Shown in pieces: positions 35,035 through 43,972 of a stretch of 64,000 nucleotides of DNA (position 1 is its first letter; each line of letters opens with the position of its first letter). Origin of the DNA: Bin5 sp965242905 (GTDB lineage: Bacteria; Chloroflexota; Anaerolineae; Caldilineales; Caldilineaceae). The stretch covers positions 806,001 to 870,000 of the forward strand of contig CBDETM010000002.1 of NCBI GenBank assembly GCA_965242905.1, given 5' to 3'. Below the pieces are notes generated by a model. It saw only the letters and a program-made list of their open reading frames with translations, was not told the DNA's origin and made no database searches. The position numbers and the translations under genes were made by a program.

Positions 35035-36129
35035 TTGCATCATTTCCTACATCGATTAGGTACACCCATTTGGGAGGATGAAATCTTAGGAAACTCTTAT
35101 AGGGTTTCAATAATGCTACTCGCCGTGATCGCTATTTGCGGCTGCGTTGGGGCAGAGCAGACCGACGCAGGCGAGGAGGTTGGACCTTCCAGCTCGAAAG
35201 AACTGATCGTCTTCGCCGACTACAACTGGCCCAGCGCCCAGATTCAGAACCGTATCGCCCAATACATAATTGAAAAAGGGTATGGCTATCCCACCGATGT
35301 GGTGTTTGGTGCGACTTTGCCGTTGTTCCAGGGTTTGCGCAGGGGGGATATTCAGGTAAGTCTGGAGATCTGGCTGCCGAACCAGATCGAGGCGTGGTAT
35401 GAGGCGGAGGCGAACGGGGAGGTGGTTGAGGTCGGCAAGAGCCTGGGAAATGACTGGCAGTCGGCTTTCGTCATTCCTGCGTATCTGCAAGAGCAGTATC
35501 CTGACCTGGATAGTGTCGAAGACCTGAAGGACGAGAAGTTCAAGGCGCTGTTTGCGACACCGGAGACGGACGGGAAGGCGCGGTTGGTCTCGTGTGTGAT
35601 CGGGTGGGCGTGTGAAGAGGTGAACGCGACGCAGATCGAGGGTTACGGACTGGAAGAGCAAGTGCATGTCATGAACCCGGGAGACGGGGCGGCGTTGAAC
35701 GCTGATCTCTACGGTGCGTACGAGAAGGGGGAGCCCTGGCTTGGCTACCAGTGGGGCACGAATGACCCAGCGCTACTTCTGGACCTGGTGCGGCTTGAGG
35801 AGCCGGCACATAGCGACGAGTGCTGGTCGACGACGAAAGCCTGTGCTTACAGAGACGCTACAATTGTGGTTGCGGTGCATCCGGACCTGATCGAGGCGGC
35901 GCCGGAAGTTGTGGAGATGCTGCGGGCGTGGGGTTTCCGAATCGAATTGTATCGCGGGGTCGCGGCCTGGTTGGATAGGAACAGCGATGCAACATCGAAT
36001 GATGCGGCGTTGTGGTGGCTGAACGGCAATGTCGATATCTGGCGGGGTTGGGTCACGGAGGAGGCGGCGGCGGCCATCGAGGCTGCGCTTGCAGAAAACG
36101 AGGTGCCTGATGGCTGGCCCAATGAGTAG
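35035..36129 (+). CDS. proX: glycine betaine-type substrate-binding protein, paralogue 1 (uncertain start)
   Basis: Mature region is clear: ELIVFADYNWPSAQIQNRIA, VVFGATLPLFQGLRRGDIQV, EIWLPNQIEAWYEA, SCVIGWACEEVNA, WLGYQWGTNDPA and DAALWWLNG match ProX/OpuAC of the osmoprotectant type. The open frame begins at TTG 35035, but the signal-like core is SIMLLAVIAICGC, so the real start is between 35080 and 35113. An ATG in the +1 frame at 35078, right behind GGGAGG, runs into TAG after two codons, which suggests a 1-base frameshift has cut the signal peptide. If so this copy may not be exported. Confidence 0.85.
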   Translation: MHHFLHRLGTPIWEDEILGNSYRVSIMLLAVIAICGCVGAEQTDAGEEVGPSSSKELIVFADYNWPSAQIQNRIAQYIIEKGYGYPTDVVFGATLPLFQGLRRGDIQVSLEIWLPNQIEAWYEAEANGEVVEVGKSLGNDWQSAFVIPAYLQEQYPDLDSVEDLKDEKFKALFATPETDGKARLVSCVIGWACEEVNATQIEGYGLEEQVHVMNPGDGAALNADLYGAYEKGEPWLGYQWGTNDPALLLDLVRLEEPAHSDECWSTTKACAYRDATIVVAVHPDLIEAAPEVVEMLRAWGFRIELYRGVAAWLDRNSDATSNDAALWWLNGNVDIWRGWVTEEAAAAIEAALAENEVPDGWPNE

Positions 36130-36737
36130 GCTGGCTCTTCATGTTGCCTGTCTGCGCATGTCAATCAGGTAGCCGATCACGCGGTTGCTTGTAGCTGGCT
36201 GTCGCCCCGGGTTGGCCGGCTGACTTGCAGGCCCGGACAACTGTACCTGACCAGGGACCGGGTCAGCACGGCCAATAAAGGTCTTCAGATCTTCCGGACC
36301 GGGACAGAACCTGAACAGGTTCCTGGATGAGCCGGTTTGACCGTCAGTCCTAAGCCTGATAACATAGGGTCGCGGAAAAGAGATTCCGCCCCATTCGGGA
36401 CAATTGTGGCGGTAAGGCACCGGTATGGCGTTCGTAGAAAAGATTGTCAGGCCTGGATTTGCATTTGTCTATGCGCTTGACGTTGCCTGGGTGGGTACAA
36501 ACTTAAAGAAAGGCTAACGGGGCAAGACTTCACCCGATTGAAGGCGGCAAGGCGCCGTCGAGAAGGAAACCCGCCTTTGGGCAGGGCAAAATCGTCGATA
36601 CGGAGACCAGTTGCGGCTACTATTGGACTGAAGTACGGAGAGTGCCGAGTCAGAGGCCCAAAGTAATTGCACCCTTTGTGAGACTGCTTGCTCCAGATGC
36701 CGGCCTTTCATTGACCATACAACCATAGGAGAGAATC
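36130..36737. other. 608-bp intergenic region before proX paralogue 2
   Basis: No gene supported. It contains the palindromic site at 36307 and a CTGACC-N8-GGTCAG inverted repeat at 36247-36266. The long leader implies its own promoter for paralogue 2. Confidence 0.5.
36307..36322. promoter_or_regulatory. palindromic site, candidate operator
   Basis: GAACCTGAACAGGTTC: arms GAACCTG and CAGGTTC are perfect, with AA in the middle. It lies 416 bp before the proX paralogue 2 start. Role inferred only. Confidence 0.35.
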
Positions 36738-37805
36738 ATGCGCGTCCACTATCGATTGCTTATACTGTCTCTGATTGTCCTCTTTGTCGCGGGAGCGTGT
36801 GCGCCGGCGGGGCAAAGCGCGCCGGCTGCGGAGAGTGCGCCAGCTGAGGAGGCGGCTGCCCCGGCACCCACGATCGATACGATTATATTCAGCGACCTGA
36901 ACTGGACCAGTGCACTGATCCAGAACCGTATCGCCCAGTATATTGTAGAGAAGGGCTATGGGTATTCCACGGATGTCGTCTTTGGCTCCACTTTGCCGCT
37001 GTTCCAGGGCTTGCGTAAAGGCGACACGCACGTAACCCTGGAGATCTGGCTGCCGAACCAGGATGAGGCCTGGTACGAGGCCCTGGGCAACGGTGAGGTT
37101 GTTGAGCTAGGCGCGAGCCTAGGTAAGGACTGGCAGTCGTTTTTTGTCATTCCGGCCTATCTGCAGGAGGAATACCCTGATCTGGATAGTGTGGAAGACC
37201 TGAAGGACGAAAAGTTCAAGGAGCTGTTTGCGAGCGCAGAGACGGGAGGAAAAGCACGTATCGTCTCGTGCGTAATCGGCTGGGCCTGTGAAGAGGTGAA
37301 TGCGGCCCAGGTCACCGGCTACGATCTGGAGGACCATGTACACGTCGTGAACCCGGGAGACGGGGCGGCACTGAACGCCGACCTCTACGGCGCTTATGAG
37401 AAAGGTGAACCGTGGATAGGATACCAGTGGGGCACGAATGACCCTGCTCTCATTCTGGACCTGGTCCGTTTGGAAGAGCCGGCTTATAGCGACGCGTGCT
37501 GGGAATCGAACAAAGCTTGTGCATACGAAGACGCGGACGTGCTTGTTGCGGTCCATCCCGACCTGGTGGACGGCGCGCCGGACGTCGTTGCAATGTTGAC
37601 AGCGTGGGACTTCAGTATCGAAGTCTATAAGGAGGTGGCCCGCTGGCAGAGTGCGAACAGTGACGCCACGAATAGTGACGCTGCTCTGTGGTGGCTGAAC
37701 AGCAGGTCGGACATCTGGAGTGCGTGGGTGACCGAAGAGGCAGCTGCATCCATTACGGAAGCACTTGCGGCGAATGAGATCCCGGAAGGGTGGCCTACGG
37801 AGTAA
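36738..37805 (+). CDS. proX: glycine betaine-type substrate-binding lipoprotein, paralogue 2
   Basis: 355 residues with a normal signal: MRVHYRLLILSLIVLFVAGA then Cys at the lipobox (AGAC). ATAGGAGAGAATC ribosome site. Mature part matches paralogue 1 almost throughout (VFGSTLPLFQGLRKGD, EIWLPNQDEAWYEA, SCVIGWACEEVNA). This copy is complete and likely the working binding protein of the ProVW transporter. A strong terminator follows at 37852. Confidence 0.9.
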   Translation: MRVHYRLLILSLIVLFVAGACAPAGQSAPAAESAPAEEAAAPAPTIDTIIFSDLNWTSALIQNRIAQYIVEKGYGYSTDVVFGSTLPLFQGLRKGDTHVTLEIWLPNQDEAWYEALGNGEVVELGASLGKDWQSFFVIPAYLQEEYPDLDSVEDLKDEKFKELFASAETGGKARIVSCVIGWACEEVNAAQVTGYDLEDHVHVVNPGDGAALNADLYGAYEKGEPWIGYQWGTNDPALILDLVRLEEPAYSDACWESNKACAYEDADVLVAVHPDLVDGAPDVVAMLTAWDFSIEVYKEVARWQSANSDATNSDAALWWLNSRSDIWSAWVTEEAAASITEALAANEIPEGWPTE

Positions 37806-37851
37806 GCGAAAGGCCATTTCGCAGCACGATTGTGAATCTGAACCAAGCAGG

Positions 37852-37880
37852 GCGGCCCCAAAAGTGGGGCCGCTCTTTTT
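37852..37880 (+). terminator. rho-independent terminator after proX paralogue 2
   Basis: Perfect 9-bp stem GCGGCCCCA-AAAG-TGGGGCCGC followed by TCTTTTT. Confidence 0.92.
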
Positions 37881-37974
37881 CGTAAGTTGAGCTTTTTCCG
37901 ATTAGGCCGCAGAATTGTGCTATGATCCCCCATTCGATGGATTCAAATCCAGACAGAAGGAGAGACGTTTAGCG

Positions 37975-38727
37975 ATGCGAGAGAACAGAGCCAAGCACAA
38001 GCTGGAACGGGGCGAGCCGGTTGTCTGCCTCTCAGGTAACAACTCCACGGACATGATTGATCAGCTGGGGCCACTGGGGTTCGATGCGATCTGGCTTGAA
38101 GGGGAGCACGGCCCGGTGGATTACGGTGACATTCCCGATCTGACGCGAGCCTGCGACCTCTGGGGCATGACCTCGGTTGTGCGGGTGAACCGGAACAATG
38201 AGGGGATCATCTACCGTACGTTTGATCTGGGGGCGCAGGGGATTGTGGTTCCGCACGTCAATACGAAGGCGGAGGCGCAGGCGGTCGTCAACGCGGCGAA
38301 GTTCCATCCGGCAGGCAATCGGGGCATGTACACGAGCCGGCAGGGATACGGGGTGCCGGACTACTTTGACCGGGCCAACGATGAGACGCTGGTGGTCATT
38401 CTGATCGAGGATATCGCGGCGGTCAACAACTTGGCCGAGATTCTGACGGTGGACCACATTGACGTGTTTTTTGTGGCGCCGAGCGACCTGGCACAGTCGA
38501 TGGGTTATCTCGGCGGCGGGGGACATCCGGAGGTGCTGGCGACGATTGACAAGGCGCTGGAGCAGATTGTTGCGGCGGGGAGGACGGCCGGGACGCTGGT
38601 GACGGACGCGAATGTTGGGCACTACCTTCAGATTGGGGCGCGCTTTGTGTTGACGGGTTGGGCGGCCTGGGTAACGTCGGGCGGGCAGGCGTTTCTGGGG
38701 AAGGTGGAGGAGGCTGAGGGTTCGTGA
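37975..38727 (+). CDS. HpcH/HpaI-family aldolase (2-keto-3-deoxy-L-rhamnonate aldolase-like)
   Basis: 250 residues from the ATG at 37975 (AGAAGGAGAGACG site); a longer frame to 37915 lacks a site. TIM-barrel class II aldolase: FDAIWLEGEHGPVDYGD (His45), TSVVRVNRNNEG, GAQGIVVPHVNTKAEA, VVILIEDIAAV and VFFVAPSDLAQSMG give the substrate and metal residues. It cleaves 2-keto-3-deoxy acids to pyruvate plus an aldehyde. It follows the terminator of the betaine locus and, with the dehydratase at 29773, could complete a sugar-acid route. Confidence 0.85.
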   Translation: MRENRAKHKLERGEPVVCLSGNNSTDMIDQLGPLGFDAIWLEGEHGPVDYGDIPDLTRACDLWGMTSVVRVNRNNEGIIYRTFDLGAQGIVVPHVNTKAEAQAVVNAAKFHPAGNRGMYTSRQGYGVPDYFDRANDETLVVILIEDIAAVNNLAEILTVDHIDVFFVAPSDLAQSMGYLGGGGHPEVLATIDKALEQIVAAGRTAGTLVTDANVGHYLQIGARFVLTGWAAWVTSGGQAFLGKVEEAEGS

Positions 38728-38840
38728 GCGGAGTCGCGACTTAAGAGTTTGCGATCGAGTTGTTTGCACTCTTAGGGGATGCAAGGAGGGTGAGGCTTGT
38801 CCTTTCTCTCCTTCTTTTGTTCAGCGGCAATAGAGTAAAT

Positions 38841-40034
38841 CTACGAAGAATCCTTCGTTTGCTCCCTCGCGATAACTGGAGACAGGAAGGCGGACATCAG
38901 TTCTCTGTTGATTTCGATGCCCTCATAGTTTCTTCTGATCAGGTCCATTCTCTCAAGCACATTGACGTCTCGCCGAATCGTCCGATCGGTCTTGCCAGCG
39001 TAGGCTTCCGCGATTCTAGGAGAAAGGTAGCGTAGTCTTACGATCGGTACAGGCTCTGTTTCCTCGGACAGATCGACCACGAGTTGTCGTCTGCGCAAAT
39101 CTGTGGGACTTACTTTTTGGCGGAACGAACTGTGAACATGGTTTATCCAAAAAACGTGGAATTGCTGTGCCCGAATAGTCTGGAGCTGTTCATTCAGACC
39201 GTCATTCAGGCCTTGCAAGGCATACTTGATGAAGGGGACGACGTCGCCGCCCGACTTGCTCGCCAAGTCAAGTTGCCTGTAGTATTCCGTCCTAGTCAGA
39301 TTGTAGTGGTTACTCAGGAGATGGGCTGCCGCCGTCGGTACTCCGCTTAACAGCAGTAGTTGAAACTCCACTAAGCGCGCAGTTCGCCCATTGCCATCGC
39401 CAAAGGGATGGATCCAAGCCAGATAAAGATGGGCAATGATCGCCTTCAGAGCTCCTGAGGCAATTTTGAATTCCTTGTTTGGAAGTAAGCTCTCGATATT
39501 GAGCCAGCTACACAATTTCGTCAAAAGATACTCGCAGTCCTGCTGGGGCGCTCCGCGGTATCGCCCTACCCCAACATCGTAATCTCGAATCAGTCCAGGA
39601 GAAACATCTTCCCTTAGAGGCAAGTCATGTAAGACAAGGGCATTTAGCTCCTTTATCCTGTCAACCGTTAGCTCAGAAAGTTCACCGGACAGAATGCCTT
39701 CCGGGATGTTGTTACAGGCGTCAACGATGTTCCTTATTTCTTGCCCCAAGTATTCTTTTGAAGGAGGAAGTTCGAGTTCTCCCCTTACCAACTCAAGGGC
39801 ATCCTTTTCCGAAAGCGTATTTCCTTCAATGGCTGTCGTTGCCAGCGCACCCTTGGCCAGAAAGACCTGATGCAAGTACTCTTCAACGTCAGGCAAAAGC
39901 GGTACACCAGCGACCTGTGCGCATTTTGCCTGCACTTCTCCCAGCTGAAACCATAGCGTATAATCCACCCTGCGCAGGTCCAGTTGAAAGTTTATCCAGG
40001 GATGTGTCTCTTGATATGTTCTTGTTTCAGCCAT
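38841..40034 (-). CDS. Fic-domain AMPylase-like protein with self-inhibitory motif
   Basis: 397 residues. N-terminal helical part carries the inhibitory helix TTAIEGNTLS (66-75, the (S/T)xxxE(G/N) motif), the Fic core has HPFGDGNGR at 209-217, and the C-terminus is winged-helix-like (YAGKTDRTIRRDVNVLERMD). Class II Fic proteins transfer AMP to protein hydroxyls and are held off by the Glu of that helix. GC is lower than in its neighbours, so it may be acquired. No separate antitoxin is needed or seen. Confidence 0.92.
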   Translation of the reverse strand: MAETRTYQETHPWINFQLDLRRVDYTLWFQLGEVQAKCAQVAGVPLLPDVEEYLHQVFLAKGALATTAIEGNTLSEKDALELVRGELELPPSKEYLGQEIRNIVDACNNIPEGILSGELSELTVDRIKELNALVLHDLPLREDVSPGLIRDYDVGVGRYRGAPQQDCEYLLTKLCSWLNIESLLPNKEFKIASGALKAIIAHLYLAWIHPFGDGNGRTARLVEFQLLLLSGVPTAAAHLLSNHYNLTRTEYYRQLDLASKSGGDVVPFIKYALQGLNDGLNEQLQTIRAQQFHVFWINHVHSSFRQKVSPTDLRRRQLVVDLSEETEPVPIVRLRYLSPRIAEAYAGKTDRTIRRDVNVLERMDLIRRNYEGIEINRELMSAFLSPVIAREQTKDSS

Positions 40035-40295
40035 AGGAAATTGTCAAGCCTCGTGCCGCTCCTGAGTCCTTCAGATTAGCACAGTTTTGAGGTCGGCATC
40101 GGAGAATAGAGAAGGCCTGAAGAAATTCTAAAGCGTTCAAGCACTAATTCAAAGTGGGATGCAGTACACTCTCGGAGGCCATTGACCAGGATTGGTTGAC
40201 GATTGTCTGAGTTGGAATTCGCAGGCCCGCAGTGTTGTCAGTCCGCGATGGACACAGTGTTTCGGGAAGCTGCCGCGGGTGTGAGGCTACAAAGA

Positions 40296-40323
40296 GGGCA
40301 CCCACAAGGGGTGCCCCTACGGG
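40296..40323 (+). repeat. GGGCACCC palindromic element, copy 5
   Basis: GGGCACCC-ACAA-GGGGTGCCC-CTAC. Confidence 0.75.
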
Positions 40324-40365
40324 ACGTGGCGGGAAGGCGGGGGCAGGGAGACGTGACGCGTACGA

Positions 40366-40393
40366 GGGCACCCACAAGGGGTGCCCCTACGGG
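40366..40393 (+). repeat. GGGCACCC palindromic element, copy 6
   Basis: Same core, preceded by CGCGTACGA as at 9272. Confidence 0.75.
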
Positions 40394-40439
40394 GGGACAT
40401 AGGGTTTAGGGAAGTTCTCAAGGGGTGGGGGGTCCGCGA

Positions 40440-40465
40440 GGGCACCCACAAGGGGTGCCCCTACA
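40440..40465 (+). repeat. GGGCACCC palindromic element, copy 7
   Basis: Same core, then CTACAGGGGG. Confidence 0.75.
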
Positions 40466-40530
40466 GGGGGTATTGGGAAGGATAGTGAGCCTCTCATCAT
40501 AGTACATTATCTCCGGGGACAGTTTTCGAT

Positions 40531-42687
40531 ATGACGAATACGTCAGTTATTTCAGAAGAACAGTGGGCGCAGATTCGGAGTAGGGCGGGGCTGCCGCAGT
40601 TTGCGGGGGCGGTTGGGTTGTTGCGAAATGAAGTCGAGGACTTCTTTGCCCGCCCGGTCGGTGTGCAGGCGCTGCCGGGCGGGTATTATCACGACTATTT
40701 CTGTCCTCAGCATGCGGTGCAGCTGGTGTTTGAGCCGGACTCGCCTACGCTCCATCGGTGTCCGGTGGACGGGGAGACGTTCAGTGGGGAGCCGTTTGAT
40801 TCGGCGTGGCGTTGGTCGGTGAATAACAGGTTGGCGGAGTCGGCGCTGCGGATGGCGGTGCTGTGGAAGCTGGAGGGGGAGGAGGGGAACCGGCAGCGGG
40901 TGGAGGAGATCCTGTTGGGGTATGCTGACGCGTATGATGGGTATAAGGCATATTCGGGCTGGCGGCCGGATAACCATGGGGTTGCGCAGTTCAGTACGTT
41001 GGATGAGGCTGTTTGGTCGATTCCGCTGGCGTGGTCATACGATTTGATTCGCTCTACGCTCGGCGAGGGGCAGCAGAAGGAGATCGTCGATAAGCTGCTG
41101 CGTCCGGCAGCGGATTTTCTGATGGCGCGTCATTTTGGCGGGATCCATAACTTTGCCTGCTGGCACAACGCGGCGATTGGGACGATCGGGGCGGTGACGG
41201 GGAGTGAGGAGCTGCTGGCCTTCGCGATTGACGGGAAGTACGGCTTCCATACGCAGGCGAGGGAGGGGATACTGGCGGACGGCCTGTGGTTTGAGGGTTC
41301 GTTCAGCTATCATTTTTATACTGTGGCGGCACTGCTGCTGCTGGCGAAGGCGACGGCTAACTTGCCGGCGTGGGACCTGCGGGAGCATCCGGCGCTGGCG
41401 GCTGTGCTGCGGGCGCCGGTGTTGTGCGCGTATCCGGATGGGAGTTTGCCGGCGACGAATGACTGCTGGTATTTCACGGGTCTGAACGACGACTGCTGCC
41501 ACGGGGTACCCAAGGCGCCGGCGTTCTATGAGATCGGAAACGCGTGGTTCGACGAGCCGTTATTCGGGCAGGTGCTGGCGCGGGCGTATCGACACGGGCC
41601 GCGGGAGAGCCTGGACGCGCTCCTGTACGGAGATACCGAGCTGGAATCGGGTTCGGAAGAGGGACTGGCGCTGCCAAGCGTTCAGATGCCTGCTTCCGGT
41701 TATGCAGTTCTGCGTACGCAGCCGGAAGGGGAGGCGCTGCGGTCGGAAGCGAACGAGCAGTATGTTTTGCTCAAGTACGGGGTTCACGGGGGCGGTCACG
41801 GGCACCCGGACAAGCTGGGGCTGACTGTTTATGCACGGGGGGAACGCCAGGCGCCGGATTTGGGGACGCCCGGGTACGGGATTGATTTGTTTCAGGGCTG
41901 GTACCGCCAGACGATCAGTCATAACACGATTGTGCTGGACGGCAAGTCGCAGCCGGCGGGCGCGGGGCGGAGCATTGCCTTTCGGGCGGAAGGGCCGTTT
42001 CAGGTGGCTGACGCTGCGATCAGGTGGGGAGAAGACGTTGTCACCGGCATTGACGAGCCGACATACGGTGTCGATGAAGAGGCGCCCGAGGTCTACGACG
42101 GGGTGGCTATGCGCAGGGCGGTGCTGGCGCGGGGCGACTATTTTGTGGATGTTTTCCTGGTAGATGGCGAGAGGGAGCGCCGCATCGACTGGATCTTTCG
42201 CAATCGCGGGGTGCTGGCGCCGCTTGGCGATGGCGTTCCAATTGTGCCTGCCGAACTTGAGGGGGACGGATACGAGTACATAGACAACCTCAGCACGCGA
42301 CCGGCGTTAGACAATATCGCTCTGGACTGGCAGTTTGGGGAAACGGGCATGAAGCTTTTCATGGCCGAAGGTGATGGGACGACTCTCTATGCGGGGCCGG
42401 CGCCCGGGAACCCGGCGGAGGATGTGCAGGACCTGATGATCCGCAAGCGGAATGCGTCGCGCACGGCATTTCTCAGCGTTTTTCATCCTTACGAAGGCGG
42501 ACCCCGCATTGCCTCAGTCACGTGGCACGGCAGTGACCTGACCGGGGCGGGCTGGGCGGCGTGCACGGTGGAAGGGTCGGACAGGAAGGAGCTATGGATT
42601 GTGCGCTCGGGGCCGGATGTGGAGGTCCCCGCCTGGCTGGGCGACCTGCCGGCCAGCAGCCGCTTCGAATACACACTGGAGGACTGA
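40531..42687 (+). CDS. heparinase II/III-like polysaccharide lyase
   Basis: 718 residues. N-terminal (alpha/alpha) toroid (about 1-370) with AWRWSVNNRLAESALRMAVL, HNFACWHNAAIGTIGAVTG and FEGSFSYHFYTVAALLLLAK; C-terminal beta-sandwich (from about 400) with YGVHGGGHGHPDKLGLTVYA, GWYRQTISHNTIVLDGKSQP. These His/Tyr/Asn segments are the heparinase II/III (PL12/15/17/21-type) hallmarks. The enzyme eliminates uronate-containing polymers. No signal peptide is evident (MTNTSVISEEQWAQIR start), so it should act on imported oligosaccharides in the cytoplasm. It is followed after 3 bp by an aminotransferase gene. Confidence 0.85.
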   Translation: MTNTSVISEEQWAQIRSRAGLPQFAGAVGLLRNEVEDFFARPVGVQALPGGYYHDYFCPQHAVQLVFEPDSPTLHRCPVDGETFSGEPFDSAWRWSVNNRLAESALRMAVLWKLEGEEGNRQRVEEILLGYADAYDGYKAYSGWRPDNHGVAQFSTLDEAVWSIPLAWSYDLIRSTLGEGQQKEIVDKLLRPAADFLMARHFGGIHNFACWHNAAIGTIGAVTGSEELLAFAIDGKYGFHTQAREGILADGLWFEGSFSYHFYTVAALLLLAKATANLPAWDLREHPALAAVLRAPVLCAYPDGSLPATNDCWYFTGLNDDCCHGVPKAPAFYEIGNAWFDEPLFGQVLARAYRHGPRESLDALLYGDTELESGSEEGLALPSVQMPASGYAVLRTQPEGEALRSEANEQYVLLKYGVHGGGHGHPDKLGLTVYARGERQAPDLGTPGYGIDLFQGWYRQTISHNTIVLDGKSQPAGAGRSIAFRAEGPFQVADAAIRWGEDVVTGIDEPTYGVDEEAPEVYDGVAMRRAVLARGDYFVDVFLVDGERERRIDWIFRNRGVLAPLGDGVPIVPAELEGDGYEYIDNLSTRPALDNIALDWQFGETGMKLFMAEGDGTTLYAGPAPGNPAEDVQDLMIRKRNASRTAFLSVFHPYEGGPRIASVTWHGSDLTGAGWAACTVEGSDRKELWIVRSGPDVEVPAWLGDLPASSRFEYTLED

Positions 42688-42690
42688 GGC

Positions 42691-43950
42691 ATGGGAAACA
42701 GTGCAAATAAGCTGGCTATAGATGGCGGTGCTCCGGTGCGGGAGGCGCCGTTGCCGGCGCGCGGGCATATCGGGGAAGAGGAAAGGGAGGCGGTCGGCGC
42801 GTATATGGACAAGGTGCTGGCTACGGGGACGCTTGGCGCGTACCAAGGTGAGGAGGAGGAGGCGTATTGCGCGGCGTTTGCGGAGTACCTGGGGGGCGGG
42901 TATGCGGACGCGGTGAGCTCGGGGTCGGCGGCGATCTACGTGGCGCTGCTGGCGCTGGAGCTGGAGGCGTTCAGCGAGGTTATTATCGGCCCGTTTACGG
43001 ACCCGGGGGGAATAATGCCGATCCCCCTGCAGAGCATGATCCCGATGATCGCCGACTCTGCGCCGGGCAGCTTCAATACAGGGCCGGAGCAGATCGAGGC
43101 GTTGATTTCGCCGCGCACGAGTGCGATTATCGTGCCGCATATCGCGGGCGAACCGGCCGACATGGGCGGGATCATGGATCTGGCGGGGCGGCACGGGATT
43201 GCGGTGATCGAAGACTGTGCGCAGGCTCACGGGGCGCGGTTCAAGGGGCAGCTTGCGGGGAGTTTTGGCGACTTATCGGCCTTTTCGACGAATTCGGGGA
43301 AGAATCACAGCTCTGGGGGACAGGGCGGCATGGTCTTCACGCGGGATGAGGCGCTATACCAGTCGGTGAGAAGGATGGCCGACCGGGGCAAGCCCCATTT
43401 TCTGCCGGAAGGCGCGACGAACATGCAGGCGACGCTGAATTTCAACCAGACGGATCTGGCAGCCGTGTTCGGACTGATTCAGCTGCGCAAATTGCCGGAG
43501 ATGATCGAACGAAGAGGGGCGATCGTCGGCCAGCTGATCGAAGGTACGGCGGACCTGGAAATGATCGCGTTGAGTCAGCCGGCGCGGGAGGTTGAATCGA
43601 GCTACTGGTTTATACCGGTGGCGTTTTACCCGGAGCGGGCGGCGTGCGACAAGGAGAGGATTTGCGCGAGCCTGCGCGCGGAGGGCCTGCCGGTTACGGA
43701 CGACTACCGGTATGGGATGCCGCACCGGCAGTCGTGGTACACGGAGCGGCGCGTTTTTGGCAGCAGCGGCTACCCCTGGGCCAGTCCGCTATACAAGGGC
43801 GACCCGAATCGCGAGTTCCCCTGTCCCAATGCGCAGGCGATGCTGAAGAGCCACTTCACGTTTTCGCTGCATGAGAACTGGAGCACGCGGGAGATAGACG
43901 ACGTGGTCGCTATCTTTCAGAAGGTGGCGGCGGCTTATCGGGCCGACTGA
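42691..43950 (+). CDS. DegT/DnrJ/EryC1/StrS-family PLP aminotransferase
   Basis: 419 residues, 3 bp after the lyase gene (TGGAGGACTGAGGC site), so cotranscribed. SSGSAAIYVALLAL, GIAVIEDCAQAHGARFKGQL and NSGKNHSSGGQGG with Lys204 as the PLP lysine. In the same family as the gene at 20140 but only distantly similar to it. The C-terminus MLKSHFTFSLHENWS is typical. Probably processes an amino-sugar or keto-sugar released by the lyase. Confidence 0.9.
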   Translation: MGNSANKLAIDGGAPVREAPLPARGHIGEEEREAVGAYMDKVLATGTLGAYQGEEEEAYCAAFAEYLGGGYADAVSSGSAAIYVALLALELEAFSEVIIGPFTDPGGIMPIPLQSMIPMIADSAPGSFNTGPEQIEALISPRTSAIIVPHIAGEPADMGGIMDLAGRHGIAVIEDCAQAHGARFKGQLAGSFGDLSAFSTNSGKNHSSGGQGGMVFTRDEALYQSVRRMADRGKPHFLPEGATNMQATLNFNQTDLAAVFGLIQLRKLPEMIERRGAIVGQLIEGTADLEMIALSQPAREVESSYWFIPVAFYPERAACDKERICASLRAEGLPVTDDYRYGMPHRQSWYTERRVFGSSGYPWASPLYKGDPNREFPCPNAQAMLKSHFTFSLHENWSTREIDDVVAIFQKVAAAYRAD

Positions 43951-43972
43951 GTAAGTTGTAGGCAGGGCACCC

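Larger units (their letters stand above)
40035..40530. other. intergenic region with three GGGCACCC elements
   Basis: No gene supported. Three palindromic elements are described separately. GTGAG-type flanks and AGGGTTTAGGGAAGTTCTC are shared with the 24.4-kb cluster. Confidence 0.55.

Noticed and set aside
36480..36737. Possible riboswitch in the proX paralogue 2 leader
   Set aside because: I saw no motif of a known class; only general GC-rich pairing.
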